A stretch of DNA of 64,000 nucleotides from DATIKM01 sp035477595 (GCA_035477595.1 DATIKM010000028.1:36892-100891); one strand, 5' to 3'; numbered from the stretch's first letter, positions 25,774-35,122 are shown. A program made the numbers and translations. Notes: generated by a model from the letters alone, not told the origin.

Positions 25774-27234
25774 ATGGCGCCCTACACCGACTGGTCGATC
25801 AGTGAGATCGCCGAGCGGGTGCGCTCGGGCGAGGTGGCGGCGGCCGACGTCGCGGAAGCGTCGCTTGCACGCATCGAGGCGGTCGACGATCGCGTTCGGG
25901 CCTTACTGACGGTTACGCCGGAGGTCGCGCGTGCGCAGGCTACCGCCGTCGACCGCGCGATCGCAGCCGGTGAGGATGCCGGCCCCCTCGCCGGTGTGCC
26001 GGTGGCCGTGAAGGACAACCTCTGTACACACGGTGTTCGCACGACGTGCGGCTCGCGGATACTGCCGCAGTTCGTGCCGCCGTACGACGCCACGGTTGTA
26101 GCGCGTCTGCGCGAGGCCGGCGCCGTGATGGTGGGGAAGGCCAACCTCGACGAGTTCGCGATGGGCTCCTCCACGGAGAACAGCGCCTACGGACCGTCTC
26201 GAAACCCGTGGGATCTCGACAGGGTGCCGGGCGGTTCATCGGGCGGCTCGGCGGCCGCAGTGGCTGCACGCGAGGCGCCCGCGGCGCTCGGCAGCGACAC
26301 TGGTGGTTCGATCCGCCAGCCTGCGTCGCTGTGCGGGATCGTAGGCGTTAAGCCCACGTACGGACGGGTCAGCCGGTACGGGCTCGTCGCCTACGCGTCC
26401 TCCCTCGACCAGGTGGGTCCCCTCGCGCGAAGCGTGGACGACTCGGCCCTCCTACTCTCTGTCATCGCGGGCGCCGATCCCCGGGATGCGACCTGTGTCG
26501 ATGTCCCGGTGCCCGACTATCGCGCTGCCGCTGCGGCCGGCATGCGGGGCCTTCGGATCGGGGTGCCGCGCGAGTTCTTCGCGGAGGGGGTGGACCCCGC
26601 TGTCGGCGCGCTGGTGCGCGCGGCGGTTGAGCGGCTCTGCGAGGAGGGCGCGTCGGCAGAAGACTGCTCCCTGCCGTCGGTCAGCTACTGCCTCTCTGCT
26701 TACTACATCATCGCCCCCGCGGAGGCATCGAGCAACCTCGCTCGCTACGACGGCGTAAAGTACGGTCATCGGGCGGGCGCACACGCGGGGCACATCGGGC
26801 TGATGGAGCGGACGCGCGCTGAGGGCTTCGGTGCTGAGGTCCAGCAGCGGATCATGATCGGCACCTACGCACTCTCCGCTGGCTACTACGACGCCTACTA
26901 CCGCCGGGCGCAGCAGGTGCGCACGCTTATCCGCCGCGACTTCGACGCGGCGTTCGAGCGGTTCGACGTGCTGGCGACGCCCACGTCTCCAACAGTCGCC
27001 TTCAAGGTTGGGGAGAAGGCTGACGACCCGCTCGCCATGAAGCTGGCGGATGTCTGCACGCTGCCGGTGAACATGGCGGGGATCCCGGCCATGTCGCTGC
27101 CGTGCGGTTTCCACGAGGGCCTTCCGGTCGGACTCCAGTTAATCGCCGCGGCTTTCTGCGAGGAGACCATGTTCCGGGCAGCCTACGCGTACGAGCGCAC
27201 CACCGACTGGCACACACGCCATGCGCCGCTCTGA
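25774..27234 (+). CDS. gatA: Glutamyl/aspartyl-tRNA amidotransferase subunit A
   Basis: Glutaminase subunit of GatCAB, releasing ammonia from glutamine for transamidation of Glu-tRNA(Gln) and Asp-tRNA(Asn). 486 aa. The amidase Ser-cisSer-Lys triad is visible: Lys80 (PVAVKDN), Ser155 (GSSGGSAAAVA) and Ser179 (GSDTGGSIRQPA). The sequence runs to ERTTDWHTRHA as in other GatA proteins. GatCAB in the genome suggests at least one of GlnRS or AsnRS is absent. Confidence 0.96.
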   Translation: MAPYTDWSISEIAERVRSGEVAAADVAEASLARIEAVDDRVRALLTVTPEVARAQATAVDRAIAAGEDAGPLAGVPVAVKDNLCTHGVRTTCGSRILPQFVPPYDATVVARLREAGAVMVGKANLDEFAMGSSTENSAYGPSRNPWDLDRVPGGSSGGSAAAVAAREAPAALGSDTGGSIRQPASLCGIVGVKPTYGRVSRYGLVAYASSLDQVGPLARSVDDSALLLSVIAGADPRDATCVDVPVPDYRAAAAAGMRGLRIGVPREFFAEGVDPAVGALVRAAVERLCEEGASAEDCSLPSVSYCLSAYYIIAPAEASSNLARYDGVKYGHRAGAHAGHIGLMERTRAEGFGAEVQQRIMIGTYALSAGYYDAYYRRAQQVRTLIRRDFDAAFERFDVLATPTSPTVAFKVGEKADDPLAMKLADVCTLPVNMAGIPAMSLPCGFHEGLPVGLQLIAAAFCEETMFRAAYAYERTTDWHTRHAPL

Positions 27235-27272
27235 GCCGCTGCGCGATGGCCTCTGCAGCTCGGGTTGATGCG

Positions 27273-28040
27273 ATGAGCCTACGGCTGGCCCACAAGGTGG
27301 CCATCGTGACAGGCTCTACGGGGGGCATCGGCGAGACGATCGCGCGCCGTCTGGCCGCTGAAGGCGCATCGGTTGTCGTGTCCGGCCGCAGGGCCTTGGA
27401 GGGCGAGCGGGTCGCTCATGATATCCGCGCCTCCGGTGGGGATGCCGCCTTCCAGCGCGCCGACGTCTCGGTTGAGGCGGATTGCACCAACCTCGCGCGC
27501 TTCGCCGAGGAGCGGTTCGGAGGCCTGACCACGCTGGTGAACAACGCTGCCGACCTCGCGTGGACGCCGTTCGACGCTTTGACACCGGCGACGTGGGATG
27601 CCGCCTTCGCCGCTAACGTGCGCGGACCCATGCTGCTATGTCGAGCCGCACTGCCGGCGATGCGGGCACGCTCAGGGGGCTGCATCGTGAACATCGGCAC
27701 GTGCATGGCCTACGGCGGGCCGCTTGACAGGCTGGCCTATGCGTGCTCCAAGGGCGCGCTGCTGACGCTGACGCGGAGCCTGGCGCGGTCGCTCGCTCCC
27801 GACCACATTCGGGCGAACTGGATCATCGTCGGGTGGGTGGCCTCGCCGGCGGAGGTTGCGCTGCGCACGGCGATACATGGCGACGGCGAGCGATACCTCG
27901 CGGAGAGCGGCGCCAAGCGTCCCATGGGCCGCCATGAGACGCCAGACGAAATCGCGGCAGGCGTGGCGTACCTCGCCTCCGATGATGCCGAGCACGTGAC
28001 GGGCTGCGAACTGAACATCAGCGGTGGCGCCCGCGTCTGA
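27273..28040 (+). CDS. Short-chain dehydrogenase/reductase (SDR)
   Basis: Classical SDR of 255 aa. NAD(P) motif TGSTGGIGE near the N-terminus, NNAAD, the catalytic serine region NIGTCMAYGG, and YACSKGA with Tyr and Lys; the C-terminal GCELNISGG is typical. ATG at 27273 gives MSLRLAHKVAIVTG; an ATG at 27246 is in frame but less likely. It lies between gatA and gatB, in the same direction, with 38 bases to gatA and 54 to gatB, so it probably shares their transcript. It is not part of any known gat operon. Substrate unknown. Confidence 0.87.
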   Translation: MSLRLAHKVAIVTGSTGGIGETIARRLAAEGASVVVSGRRALEGERVAHDIRASGGDAAFQRADVSVEADCTNLARFAEERFGGLTTLVNNAADLAWTPFDALTPATWDAAFAANVRGPMLLCRAALPAMRARSGGCIVNIGTCMAYGGPLDRLAYACSKGALLTLTRSLARSLAPDHIRANWIIVGWVASPAEVALRTAIHGDGERYLAESGAKRPMGRHETPDEIAAGVAYLASDDAEHVTGCELNISGGARV

Positions 28041-28094
28041 GCGGTGGTTGGCTGGGCGCGGCCGGGGGTGGTCGCCGCGCGGAATGGGGTCGCG

Positions 28095-29540
28095 ATGGCA
28101 GACTATGAGGCGGTTATCGGCATGGAGGTTCATGCGGAACTCCTGACCGATTCCAAGATGTTCTGCGGGTGCCGCAACGCGTTCGGCGGCGAGCCCAATA
28201 GCAGGTGCTGCCCGGTCTGCCTCGGGATGCCAGGCTCGCTGCCGGTGCCCAACCGCACGGCGATCGAGCTCGTCATGCGCACCGCGCTCGCGCTCAACTG
28301 CATCGTCAACGAGCACCCACGCTTCGACCGTAAGAACTACTACTACCCCGATCTGCCGAAGGGCTACCAGATATCCCAGTACGACCGCCCCATCGGGGTG
28401 AACGGGTGGCTGGACGTCGAGCTGGACGGCAAGAGCGAGCGGGTGGGCATTGCCCGCGTTCACCTGGAGGAGGACACAGGCAAGCTCTTCCACGTAGTCG
28501 GCGATGAGAGCGAGGTGGACTACAACCGCTCCGGCGTGCCTCTCATGGAGATTGTGACCGCCTTCCCGCCGGACATGCGCACGGCCGAGCAGGCCAGGGC
28601 GTACCTGGTCAAACTCCGGTCGATCCTGACGTATATCGGGGTGTCGGACGGCAAGATGGCCGAGGGCAGCCTGCGGTGTGAGCCCAACCTCTCGGTCCGC
28701 GTTCGCGGTGCGGAGGGATTTGGCGTCAAAACGGAGATCAAGAACCTCAACTCCTTCCGAGCCGTCTACCGGGGCATCGAGTACGAGCTTGAGCGACAGG
28801 TCGGCCTGCTGCGCCAGGGCGCGGCGGTGACGCAGGAGACCCGCGGATGGAATGACGCCAAAGGCAGGACCTACGCGCAGCGCAGCAAGGAGGAGGCACA
28901 CGACTACCGCTACTTCCCGGAGCCGGACCTGGTGCCGCTCCACCTGACGAAGGGGTGGGTGGAAGCGGTACGGACGGGTATGCCCGAGCTGCCAGATGCG
29001 GCGCGCGAGCGGCTCGCGCGCACCTACGCGCTATCGCGACAGGATGCCGCCATGCTCACGCAGGACCGCGCTATGGCCGTCTTCTTTGAGAGCGCGGCCG
29101 GCGCCTGCGGCGATCCCAAGGCGGTGGCGAACTGGATGATGGGTGACTTGGCGCGACTGCTCAATGCAGCCGACCTGGAGATCGGGGCATCACCCGTGAC
29201 CCCGGCATCGCTGGCTGAAATGATCGGCCTGGTTCGCGACGGAACCATCAGCGGCAAGATGGCCAAGGCGATCTTTGAGAGGATGTTTGAGACGGGCGCT
29301 TCACCTGCAGCCCTGGCGGCCGCCGCGGGCCCGCAGGTGCGCGACCGGACTGCCATTGCTGCGCTGATCGACGGCGTGCTCGCGGAGCATCAGGACGTCT
29401 GGCACGCGCTCTGCGAGGGTGACGAGAAGAAGTTCGGCTTCCTGATCGGTCAGGTGATGAAGGCGTCGCAGGGCAAGGCGAACCCTCAGGAGGCCAACCG
29501 GTCGCTACGCGAGCGGCTCGAGTCCGCCCGCACATTGTAG
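28095..29540 (+). CDS. gatB: Glutamyl/aspartyl-tRNA amidotransferase subunit B
   Basis: tRNA-binding and transamidating subunit of GatCAB, 481 aa. It has IGMEVHAELLT, the zinc cysteines CGC and CCPVC, YYYPDLPKGYQISQYD, HLEEDTGK, YRYFPEPDL and the C-terminal GQVMKASQGKANPQ tail-helical domain. ATG 28095 is chosen because homologues begin two or three residues before the YEAVIGMEVH strand. Separated from gatA by the SDR gene. Confidence 0.96.
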   Translation: MADYEAVIGMEVHAELLTDSKMFCGCRNAFGGEPNSRCCPVCLGMPGSLPVPNRTAIELVMRTALALNCIVNEHPRFDRKNYYYPDLPKGYQISQYDRPIGVNGWLDVELDGKSERVGIARVHLEEDTGKLFHVVGDESEVDYNRSGVPLMEIVTAFPPDMRTAEQARAYLVKLRSILTYIGVSDGKMAEGSLRCEPNLSVRVRGAEGFGVKTEIKNLNSFRAVYRGIEYELERQVGLLRQGAAVTQETRGWNDAKGRTYAQRSKEEAHDYRYFPEPDLVPLHLTKGWVEAVRTGMPELPDAARERLARTYALSRQDAAMLTQDRAMAVFFESAAGACGDPKAVANWMMGDLARLLNAADLEIGASPVTPASLAEMIGLVRDGTISGKMAKAIFERMFETGASPAALAAAAGPQVRDRTAIAALIDGVLAEHQDVWHALCEGDEKKFGFLIGQVMKASQGKANPQEANRSLRERLESARTL

Positions 29541-29669
29541 GCCGGGTGTGTGCGCACAAGTGGGCGCGCGGGCGCCACTGGCTCTGCGGTGCGCCCGTAC
29601 AGACGCCGAGAATGATGGCGTCAGCCAAGCTGTCGGACGCCGGTGAGAGATGACCCCAGGGAGGGGACG

Positions 29670-30263
29670 ATGGCAAGACCTGTTCTGCTGGCAGTGGCCG
29701 CCGTGCTGCTCCTCGTGGTTGCGCCGGCATCCGGGCAGCAACCGCCGCCGAGGATCGGCGGACTGGCGATGGCGGACGCCGTGACGGAGGACGTGATTGG
29801 CCGACTGTGGCTGATGACCGACCGCCACTACCACGCCGGCGAGTACAACCACATCGTGCACCTGTGCAAGGTGGTCTATGCGGGGGACCCCGGCCACAAG
29901 GAGGCGTTCTCCAACGCCGGGTTCCTGCTCTGGAGCATGGGGCGCAGCGCAGCGGCCGAGGCTGTCTACCGCCAGGGGCTGGCGGCCAACCCCAACTCGT
30001 TCTTCATGTACGATGAGCTCGGAACCTTCTTCGCTAAGCGCAAGAAGGACTTCCGTCGGGCGCTGCCCTACTACGAGAGGGCCGCCGAGTTCGCAGATGC
30101 GCCGATGCCGACTCTGCACATGCTGGCGCACTGCTACGCGCAGACGAACCAGCCGGAGAAGGAGCTGGCCACGTGGCGCCGCGCGGCGAAGATCCCGAGC
30201 AACGCGGTCGCCCGGCGGCATGTGGAGCGCCTCGAGCGCCTCCTCGGCGTGAGTCAGCGTTAG
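29670..30263 (+). CDS. Secreted TPR protein
   Basis: Exported protein of 197 aa. An N-terminal signal peptide (about residues 1-22, hydrophobic core LLAVAAVLLLVV, then APASGQ) is followed by three to four TPR-like repeats from about residue 55, such as EAFSNAGFLLWSMGRSAAAE, the YRQGLAANP unit, and MPTLHMLAHCYAQTNQPE. ATG at 29670 has AGGGAGGGG upstream. Function unknown; it is the first gene of a run through yggT and the DivIVA gene. Confidence 0.78.
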   Translation: MARPVLLAVAAVLLLVVAPASGQQPPPRIGGLAMADAVTEDVIGRLWLMTDRHYHAGEYNHIVHLCKVVYAGDPGHKEAFSNAGFLLWSMGRSAAAEAVYRQGLAANPNSFFMYDELGTFFAKRKKDFRRALPYYERAAEFADAPMPTLHMLAHCYAQTNQPEKELATWRRAAKIPSNAVARRHVERLERLLGVSQR

Positions 30264-30278
30264 GGGAAAGGCGCCACC

Positions 30279-30590
30279 GTGTTCTCTGCTCCCTGGTCGA
30301 TGGGTCCCATCGCTCCCGTCCTCTGGGCGCTGGACGTGCTTTGGTTGATGCTGGTCGCCGACGTGGCGGCGTCGTGGATGGTGAGTTTCGGCATGATCCG
30401 GTCGCCAGCCGCCCTGCGCTGGCTACAGGTGCTGCGGCGCGTAACGGATCCGGTTGCGGCTCCGTTTCGCGCGCTGTTGCCGCCCAGCCGGACGGGCGGG
30501 ATCGACCTCTCGCCGTTGATGGCGTGCTTCGCCATCATTCTGGTTCAGAGGGCGCTCTGGAGCCTCGCCGCAGGGGGGCTGCGTCCATAG
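30279..30590 (+). CDS. YggT family membrane protein
   Basis: Small inner-membrane protein (103 aa) with two TM segments flanking a short RRVTDPVAAPFRALLPP segment that matches the conserved T-D-P-x-x-x-P-x-R motif of YggT/YlmG. In many bacteria YggT is next to cell-division and DivIVA genes, as here, where a DivIVA-like gene follows after 36 bases. GTG start. Precise function unsettled in the family. Confidence 0.85.
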   Translation: MFSAPWSMGPIAPVLWALDVLWLMLVADVAASWMVSFGMIRSPAALRWLQVLRRVTDPVAAPFRALLPPSRTGGIDLSPLMACFAIILVQRALWSLAAGGLRP

Positions 30591-30626
30591 GGGGCGTGCG
30601 CACGGAGTGCGCGCATCAACGGGAGT

Positions 30627-31154
30627 GTGACCGTGCGTCGAACTCGGACTGATCTCCTCAACCCGCAGTTCCGGCGGGTGTGGCGCGGCTACGACCCCGG
30701 GGAGGTGCATGCCGCGCTCCGCGAGCTTCTGAACGAGATCGATGCGCTCCATGTGACCCTCGAGGCACAGAAGCGCGCCCACGATGCGGTCGAGGCGCGC
30801 CTGTCCGATCAGCGGGACTGCGAGAACGCTATCAACCAGGCGCTCATTGCGGCGCACAAGGTCGCCAAAGAGACGCGTCACGCCGCGCAGGAAGATGCCG
30901 TCCGCATCGTACGCGATGCGCGCTCGCAGGCGGAGAGCATCGAGAGGCAGTCCGCCGAGCGCATCCAGCAACTGCAAGAGCAGCGCCGACGCGCGGTGCG
31001 CGAGCTGCGAGCCCTGTTGCGGTCCCATCTGGAGCGCCTCACGGAGGAGGCGATCGACGTGGCGGGGCCCGGCGCAGCGGCTGGCGCCCCGACCATCGTC
31101 TCCGTGCCTGCTCTTCCTGTGACTCCCGAGCCTCCCTCCACGAATGGCGCTTGA
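30627..31154 (+). CDS. DivIVA-like coiled-coil protein
   Basis: Protein of 175 aa with the N-terminal DivIVA lipid-binding segment (FRRVWRGYDPGEV, similar to the F-x-x-x-RGYD-x-x-EV motif) followed by a long coiled coil (about 35-135). The last 40 residues are Ala/Pro-rich and disordered. DivIVA proteins mark curved membranes at poles and septa. The gene order yggT-divIVA is common in Firmicutes and Actinobacteria. GTG at 30627 or the GTG two codons on is the start. The last 11 bases overlap the protease gene. Confidence 0.8.
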   Translation: MTVRRTRTDLLNPQFRRVWRGYDPGEVHAALRELLNEIDALHVTLEAQKRAHDAVEARLSDQRDCENAINQALIAAHKVAKETRHAAQEDAVRIVRDARSQAESIERQSAERIQQLQEQRRRAVRELRALLRSHLERLTEEAIDVAGPGAAAGAPTIVSVPALPVTPEPPSTNGA

Positions 31155-32583
31155 ACCTGAGGGCGCGAGCAGCGCGCCGCCGCGTTCCTCGTTCTGGTGG
31201 CGCGGCGCTCTGGGCGCGGCGCTCCTGGCGCTCCTCGTCACGGGCGTGCATCGCACCACCCGCTCTCCGGAGGAGACCCGCTCGGCAGCGGCCGCCCGTG
31301 CTGAAGTGGAGGCGCTCTGGGCGGCGAAGGCCGCTCACCTCTCTGGCTGGCGCACCGAACCCGGTGGCAGACCGTCGGGTGGCCTCGTCCTATCGCTGCG
31401 CCGCCTAGTTGCCCTCGATCCCAAGGATCGCAACCGCCAGCGGGCGCTTCTCATCGTGCAGGCAGCGCTGGGCGACGCTGGCTGGCGCTCCACCGCCGAC
31501 GGCCTCGGGAGCGCTGCTGGAGCCGCGGGCATCGACGCCCGAGGGGAGCGTGCCCTCTGGATCGAGGCCTTCGGCGGGCCACCGCCATCGGCAGAGCGCG
31601 CGAGAGAGATCGTCGCATCGCTGGAGCGCATGCGCCTCGGCTGGTACCGGCTGGTGGCGCGCGAGATCGTCTACACCCGGGCCAGTATGGGCGCGGAAGC
31701 GCGCGACGCCCGGCAACTCGCTACCCGGTGGTTCTGGCGCCTGATGCCGCTCGCGGCACTCATGCTCGGAGCGGCAGTGTGGGGTATGGGGCTTCTGGCA
31801 CTGGCGCTCTTCGCCATGGCTACTAAGCGCTTGCGCCCATCCCTTAGGTGGATGCTCACCAACTCCGCACCGGGGAGGTTGGACCGCCGCCGAGCCGACG
31901 TGCTCTATGCCACGTTCCTCATCTACCTGCTCGCGTTCCTGACGGCAAAGCTCGTGGGCCCGCTCGCTCTGCCCCTGCTCGGAGACCCGCCGTCGGTGCG
32001 CGCCCAGCACGCGGCATCCGTCACATTGATGGTGCTCGTGACTGTAGCGCCACTGCTCGCCTACCGGCGGTTTTGCCGGCAGCATGGGATGGGAGCCGAG
32101 CACCTCGGCCTGCGCAAGAGGCCCTGGCTGCCCGAGGCGCTCTGGGGCGTCGCGGCGTACTGCGCGACGTTGCCACTCGTGATCGGCGCCACTCTGCTGT
32201 CGGCTTGGGTGTTCGATGAGCAGGCCTCACCGCTGCATCCGATCGTGACCGAGATGGCAGTCCTCGCGGACCCGATTGTCATGCTCCTGCTGGCCTTCCA
32301 GGCCGTCGTGCTTGCACCGATCGTGGAGGAGCTGATGTTCCGCGGCGCATTCTTCGGCGGGGTGGCGCCACGGATCGGCGCGATCGGCGCCATCATCGTC
32401 ACGTCGGCCGCTTTCGCCCTCATGCACCCGCAACTGCCGGTCGGGTTCGCGGGCCTGTTCCTGCTTGGCGCCTCTATGTGTGGTCTCTACGCGGTCCGCG
32501 GGTCCATCGTTGGGCCGATCGTGTTTCACGGGGTGAACAATGGCGTGGCCTTTCTCCTCCTCTGGGCGCTCAGCGCGACCTGA
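31144..32583 (+). CDS. CPBP (CAAX-type) intramembrane metalloprotease
   Basis: Membrane protein of 479 aa. Its N-terminal third has one TM helix and a soluble, charged domain of unknown type; the C-terminal part holds the Abi/CPBP fold with about seven TM segments. Active-site motifs are EELMFRG (Glu-Glu and Arg), FALMHPQ (second-helix His) and HGVNNG (third His). The family cleaves or processes prenylated or other membrane proteins. It overlaps the DivIVA gene by 11 bases. Target unknown. Confidence 0.85.
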   Translation: MALEPEGASSAPPRSSFWWRGALGAALLALLVTGVHRTTRSPEETRSAAAARAEVEALWAAKAAHLSGWRTEPGGRPSGGLVLSLRRLVALDPKDRNRQRALLIVQAALGDAGWRSTADGLGSAAGAAGIDARGERALWIEAFGGPPPSAERAREIVASLERMRLGWYRLVAREIVYTRASMGAEARDARQLATRWFWRLMPLAALMLGAAVWGMGLLALALFAMATKRLRPSLRWMLTNSAPGRLDRRRADVLYATFLIYLLAFLTAKLVGPLALPLLGDPPSVRAQHAASVTLMVLVTVAPLLAYRRFCRQHGMGAEHLGLRKRPWLPEALWGVAAYCATLPLVIGATLLSAWVFDEQASPLHPIVTEMAVLADPIVMLLLAFQAVVLAPIVEELMFRGAFFGGVAPRIGAIGAIIVTSAAFALMHPQLPVGFAGLFLLGASMCGLYAVRGSIVGPIVFHGVNNGVAFLLLWALSAT

Positions 32584-32660
32584 GACGGCGTTCGCCTCGA
32601 CCTCCAGTGTGCATGCGATCCCACGGGCTGAGGCCTGCCCGCTGATCGCATGGACGGGCG

Positions 32661-33065
32661 ATGCGCTCGGGGCACGCGTCGTGGGCTCACGCGGTGTGTA
32701 GCCTGACGACCTGGCTCCCATACGCGCCGGCGGCGGCATGGTCGGCGTATCATTGGGGCGTGCTGGTAGCTATCGCGATCGCGGTGTGCGCGCCACGCCT
32801 GTTGCCAGTTCTCGGACGCACTGCTGGACGGCTGGCGCGCGGCGAGCTGCGGCGCCGCATCGGCTGGTGGCCAGTACGCCCCAAGCGACGTCCTCCGGAG
32901 GTGGAGGTCCTTCGACCCCTGCGTCCGGCGATCGACGCGCGCGTTGCTGCGATCGAGCCGGCCCGAGCACGCGCGAGGAGCTGGCGAGCGCCTGTCTGGG
33001 CGGTTCTCTTCGTTGTCGGGTCAGCGGCGGCTGTGCTATCATGGTGGCTGCTGGTGCCGCAGTGA
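32661..33065 (+). CDS. Two-TM protein with a TatA-like N-terminal segment
   Basis: Protein of 134 aa. A short TM helix (about residues 30-44) is followed by APRLLPVLGRTAGRLARGE, which resembles the FGPxxLPxLGRxxGxx hinge and amphipathic helix of TatA, though the FG pair reads CA. The middle is basic and proline-rich (about residues 70-90). A second TM helix lies near 112-131, unlike TatA, which has one. Domain assignment is inference. It sits between the CPBP protease and purS. Confidence 0.55.
   Translation: MRSGHASWAHAVCSLTTWLPYAPAAAWSAYHWGVLVAIAIAVCAPRLLPVLGRTAGRLARGELRRRIGWWPVRPKRRPPEVEVLRPLRPAIDARVAAIEPARARARSWRAPVWAVLFVVGSAAAVLSWWLLVPQ
33013..33042 (+). promoter_or_regulatory. Candidate promoter of purSQ
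   Basis: TTGTCG (33013-33018) and TATCAT (33037-33042) with 18 bases between them, and TGC before the -10, lie inside the end of the preceding gene and about 95 bases before purS. Confidence 0.35.
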
Positions 33066-33135
33066 TACTCATGACGGCAGGGCTCAAGGCGTGGGCCGGA
33101 ACCCATGCCGGCTGAAGGCATCAGGAGGTCCCTCG

Positions 33136-33396
33136 ATGGCGCAGGTCACGGTCCACATCACGCTGAAGCCCACGCTGTTGGACGCGCAGGGCCGGGTTGT
33201 GCAGAATGCCCTGAACTCCCTTGGATACGCCGAAGTCGGGCAGGTCCGCATCGGCAAGCTGATCGCGATGGAGGTGGGAGGCGACCCTGCGACCGTCGGC
33301 GATCGCGTGCAGGAGATGTGCGACCGGCTGCTCGCCAACCCTGTCATTGAGGACTACAGCATCATCGTCGACGAGAGCGCGGAGGTCGCGTTGTGA
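33136..33396 (+). CDS. purS: Phosphoribosylformylglycinamidine synthase subunit PurS
   Basis: Small structural subunit (86 aa) of the three-part FGAM synthase, purine pathway step four. It has TVHITLKPTLLDAQGRVVQNAL, GYAEVGQVRIGK and the C-terminal LLANPVIEDYSI, all typical. ATG with AGGAGGT upstream. It overlaps purQ by 4 bases. purL is not in the window. Confidence 0.95.
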   Translation: MAQVTVHITLKPTLLDAQGRVVQNALNSLGYAEVGQVRIGKLIAMEVGGDPATVGDRVQEMCDRLLANPVIEDYSIIVDESAEVAL

Positions 33397-34091
33397 AGTT
33401 CGGGGTCGTTCGCTTTCCCGGGTCCAACTGCGACCAGGACGCCTACCACGCGATCGCCGACGTGCTCCGCCAGCCGGTCGACTACATCTGGCACCAGGAG
33501 CGGTCCGTCAAGGGTTACGACTGCATTGTGCTGCCCGGCGGGTTCAGCTACGGTGACTACCTTCGCACGGGCGCCATCGCGCGCTTCTCGCCGGTCATAG
33601 AAGCCGTCATCGAGCACGCCCAGCGTGGCAGACTGCTCATTGGCATCTGCAACGGTTTCCAGGTGCTGTGCGAAACGCACCTTCTGCCTGGCGCGCTTGT
33701 GCGTAACACCGGGCTGAAGTTCGTGTGCAGGCAGGTGCACCTGCGGGTCGAGAACGCCTCGACGCCCTTCACGCGGGGCGCCCGGCCCGGCCAGGTGCTG
33801 CGGATGCCGATCGCGCACGGCGAGGGCCGCTATGTCGCGGACCAGCCCACACTCGCCGCGCTACGGGACTCGAACCGCATCGTTGTCCGTTACTGCGATG
33901 CACGGGGGGAGACCACCCCGGAGTCGAACCCGAACGGGTCTGTCGACCATGTCGCGGGTGTGGTGAACGAGTCGTTGAACGTTTTCGGGCTGATGCCCCA
34001 TCCGGAGCGGGCCGCCGCGCGGCTGCTGGGATCCACCGACGGTAGGGTTATCATGGACAGCATCGTGCGCGCCCTGCGCGCGGCAGTCTGA
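33393..34091 (+). CDS. purQ: Phosphoribosylformylglycinamidine synthase subunit PurQ
   Basis: Glutaminase subunit of FGAM synthase (232 aa), class-I amidotransferase. FPGSNCDQD, the nucleophile ICNGFQVLCE, and the His-x-Glu of PHPERAA are seen. It starts with GTG overlapping the purS stop. Together with purS it needs PurL elsewhere in the genome. Confidence 0.95.
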   Translation: MKFGVVRFPGSNCDQDAYHAIADVLRQPVDYIWHQERSVKGYDCIVLPGGFSYGDYLRTGAIARFSPVIEAVIEHAQRGRLLIGICNGFQVLCETHLLPGALVRNTGLKFVCRQVHLRVENASTPFTRGARPGQVLRMPIAHGEGRYVADQPTLAALRDSNRIVVRYCDARGETTPESNPNGSVDHVAGVVNESLNVFGLMPHPERAAARLLGSTDGRVIMDSIVRALRAAV

Positions 34092-34147
34092 GCGGCTCGC
34101 GGGGCGCCCGCTGGGAGCATCCGGCAGCGGTGGATAGGACCTGTACC

Positions 34148-35122
34148 ATGGAGGACCGTGTCCTGGCCAGGGGGCGGGCCGTCCTCGACACGGAGGCGGC
34201 TGCCATCCAGGCGCTGTCGGCGCGCCTTGACGACCACTTCGTGCAGGCTGTCCGTCTCGTGCTAGGGTGCCGGGGCCGCATCGTCTGCACCGGTGTCGGC
34301 AAAGCGGGCGCCGTAGCACGAAAGGTTGCCGCATCTCTCGCCTCGACCGGCTCCCCCGCGCTCTACCTTCACCCCGCGGAGGGCCAACACGGGGACCTTG
34401 GCGTCGTGACGGCCGACGACCTGGTCATCGCGTTCTCGTACAGCGGCGAGAGCGACGAGGTGGTTCGGCTGCTCCCATCTTTGGCGCGGATCGGCGCGAC
34501 TCTGGTGGCGGTGGCAGGGAACCCAGGCTCTAGCCTGTCTACGGCCGCCCATCTGGTCCTCGACGTTGGCGTTGCGGCGGAGGCATGCCCCCTCGGTCTC
34601 GCCCCCACCACCAGCACCACGGCCATGCTGGCCCTCGGGGACGCGCTCGCCATGGCGGCGATGGATGCGAGGGGCTTCACTCGGGAGGAGTTCGCCGTAC
34701 TTCATCCTGCGGGCGCCTTGGGGCGGCGGCTCACGCTGCGAGTGTCCGATGTGATGCGCAGCGGCGAGCAGATGGCGGTCTCGTCGCCGACCGACAGCGT
34801 TCGCGACGTGCTCTTCGCGATCACCCGTGCGGGAGCAGGCGCGGCCTTCGTGGTGGATAGCGATGGCAGACTGGCTGGGATGATCACCGATGGAGACGTG
34901 CGCCGGGCGCTGCTGAGGAACCCGGATGCCCTGGATCGCAAGGCAGCGGATGTGATGAACCGCAACCCGCTGGTAGTGGCTGGCAACCCACTGGCGGTGG
35001 AGGCGCTCTCCCTGCTCCAGGAGTCGCCGCGGCGACCTGGAGAGGCGCCCGTGGTCGATGGCGAAGGGCGGCCGGTCGGCGTCATCATGTTGAAGGACTT
35101 GCTGCGCTCGGGTGTTGTGTAG
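34148..35122 (+). CDS. kdsD: D-arabinose 5-phosphate isomerase
   Basis: KpsF/GutQ-family isomerase (324 aa) making arabinose 5-phosphate for KDO, the inner-core sugar of LPS. SIS domain (about 30-180) with CTGVGKAGAVARK, SYSGESDE and TSTTAMLALGDALA, then two CBS domains (about 205-320) with GMITDGDVRRAL and GVIMLKDLLRSGV. A GTG at 34130 is in frame; I prefer the ATG at 34148. kdsC follows after 35 bases, which supports the KDO pathway and so an LPS-bearing outer membrane. Confidence 0.93.
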   Translation: MEDRVLARGRAVLDTEAAAIQALSARLDDHFVQAVRLVLGCRGRIVCTGVGKAGAVARKVAASLASTGSPALYLHPAEGQHGDLGVVTADDLVIAFSYSGESDEVVRLLPSLARIGATLVAVAGNPGSSLSTAAHLVLDVGVAAEACPLGLAPTTSTTAMLALGDALAMAAMDARGFTREEFAVLHPAGALGRRLTLRVSDVMRSGEQMAVSSPTDSVRDVLFAITRAGAGAAFVVDSDGRLAGMITDGDVRRALLRNPDALDRKAADVMNRNPLVVAGNPLAVEALSLLQESPRRPGEAPVVDGEGRPVGVIMLKDLLRSGVV

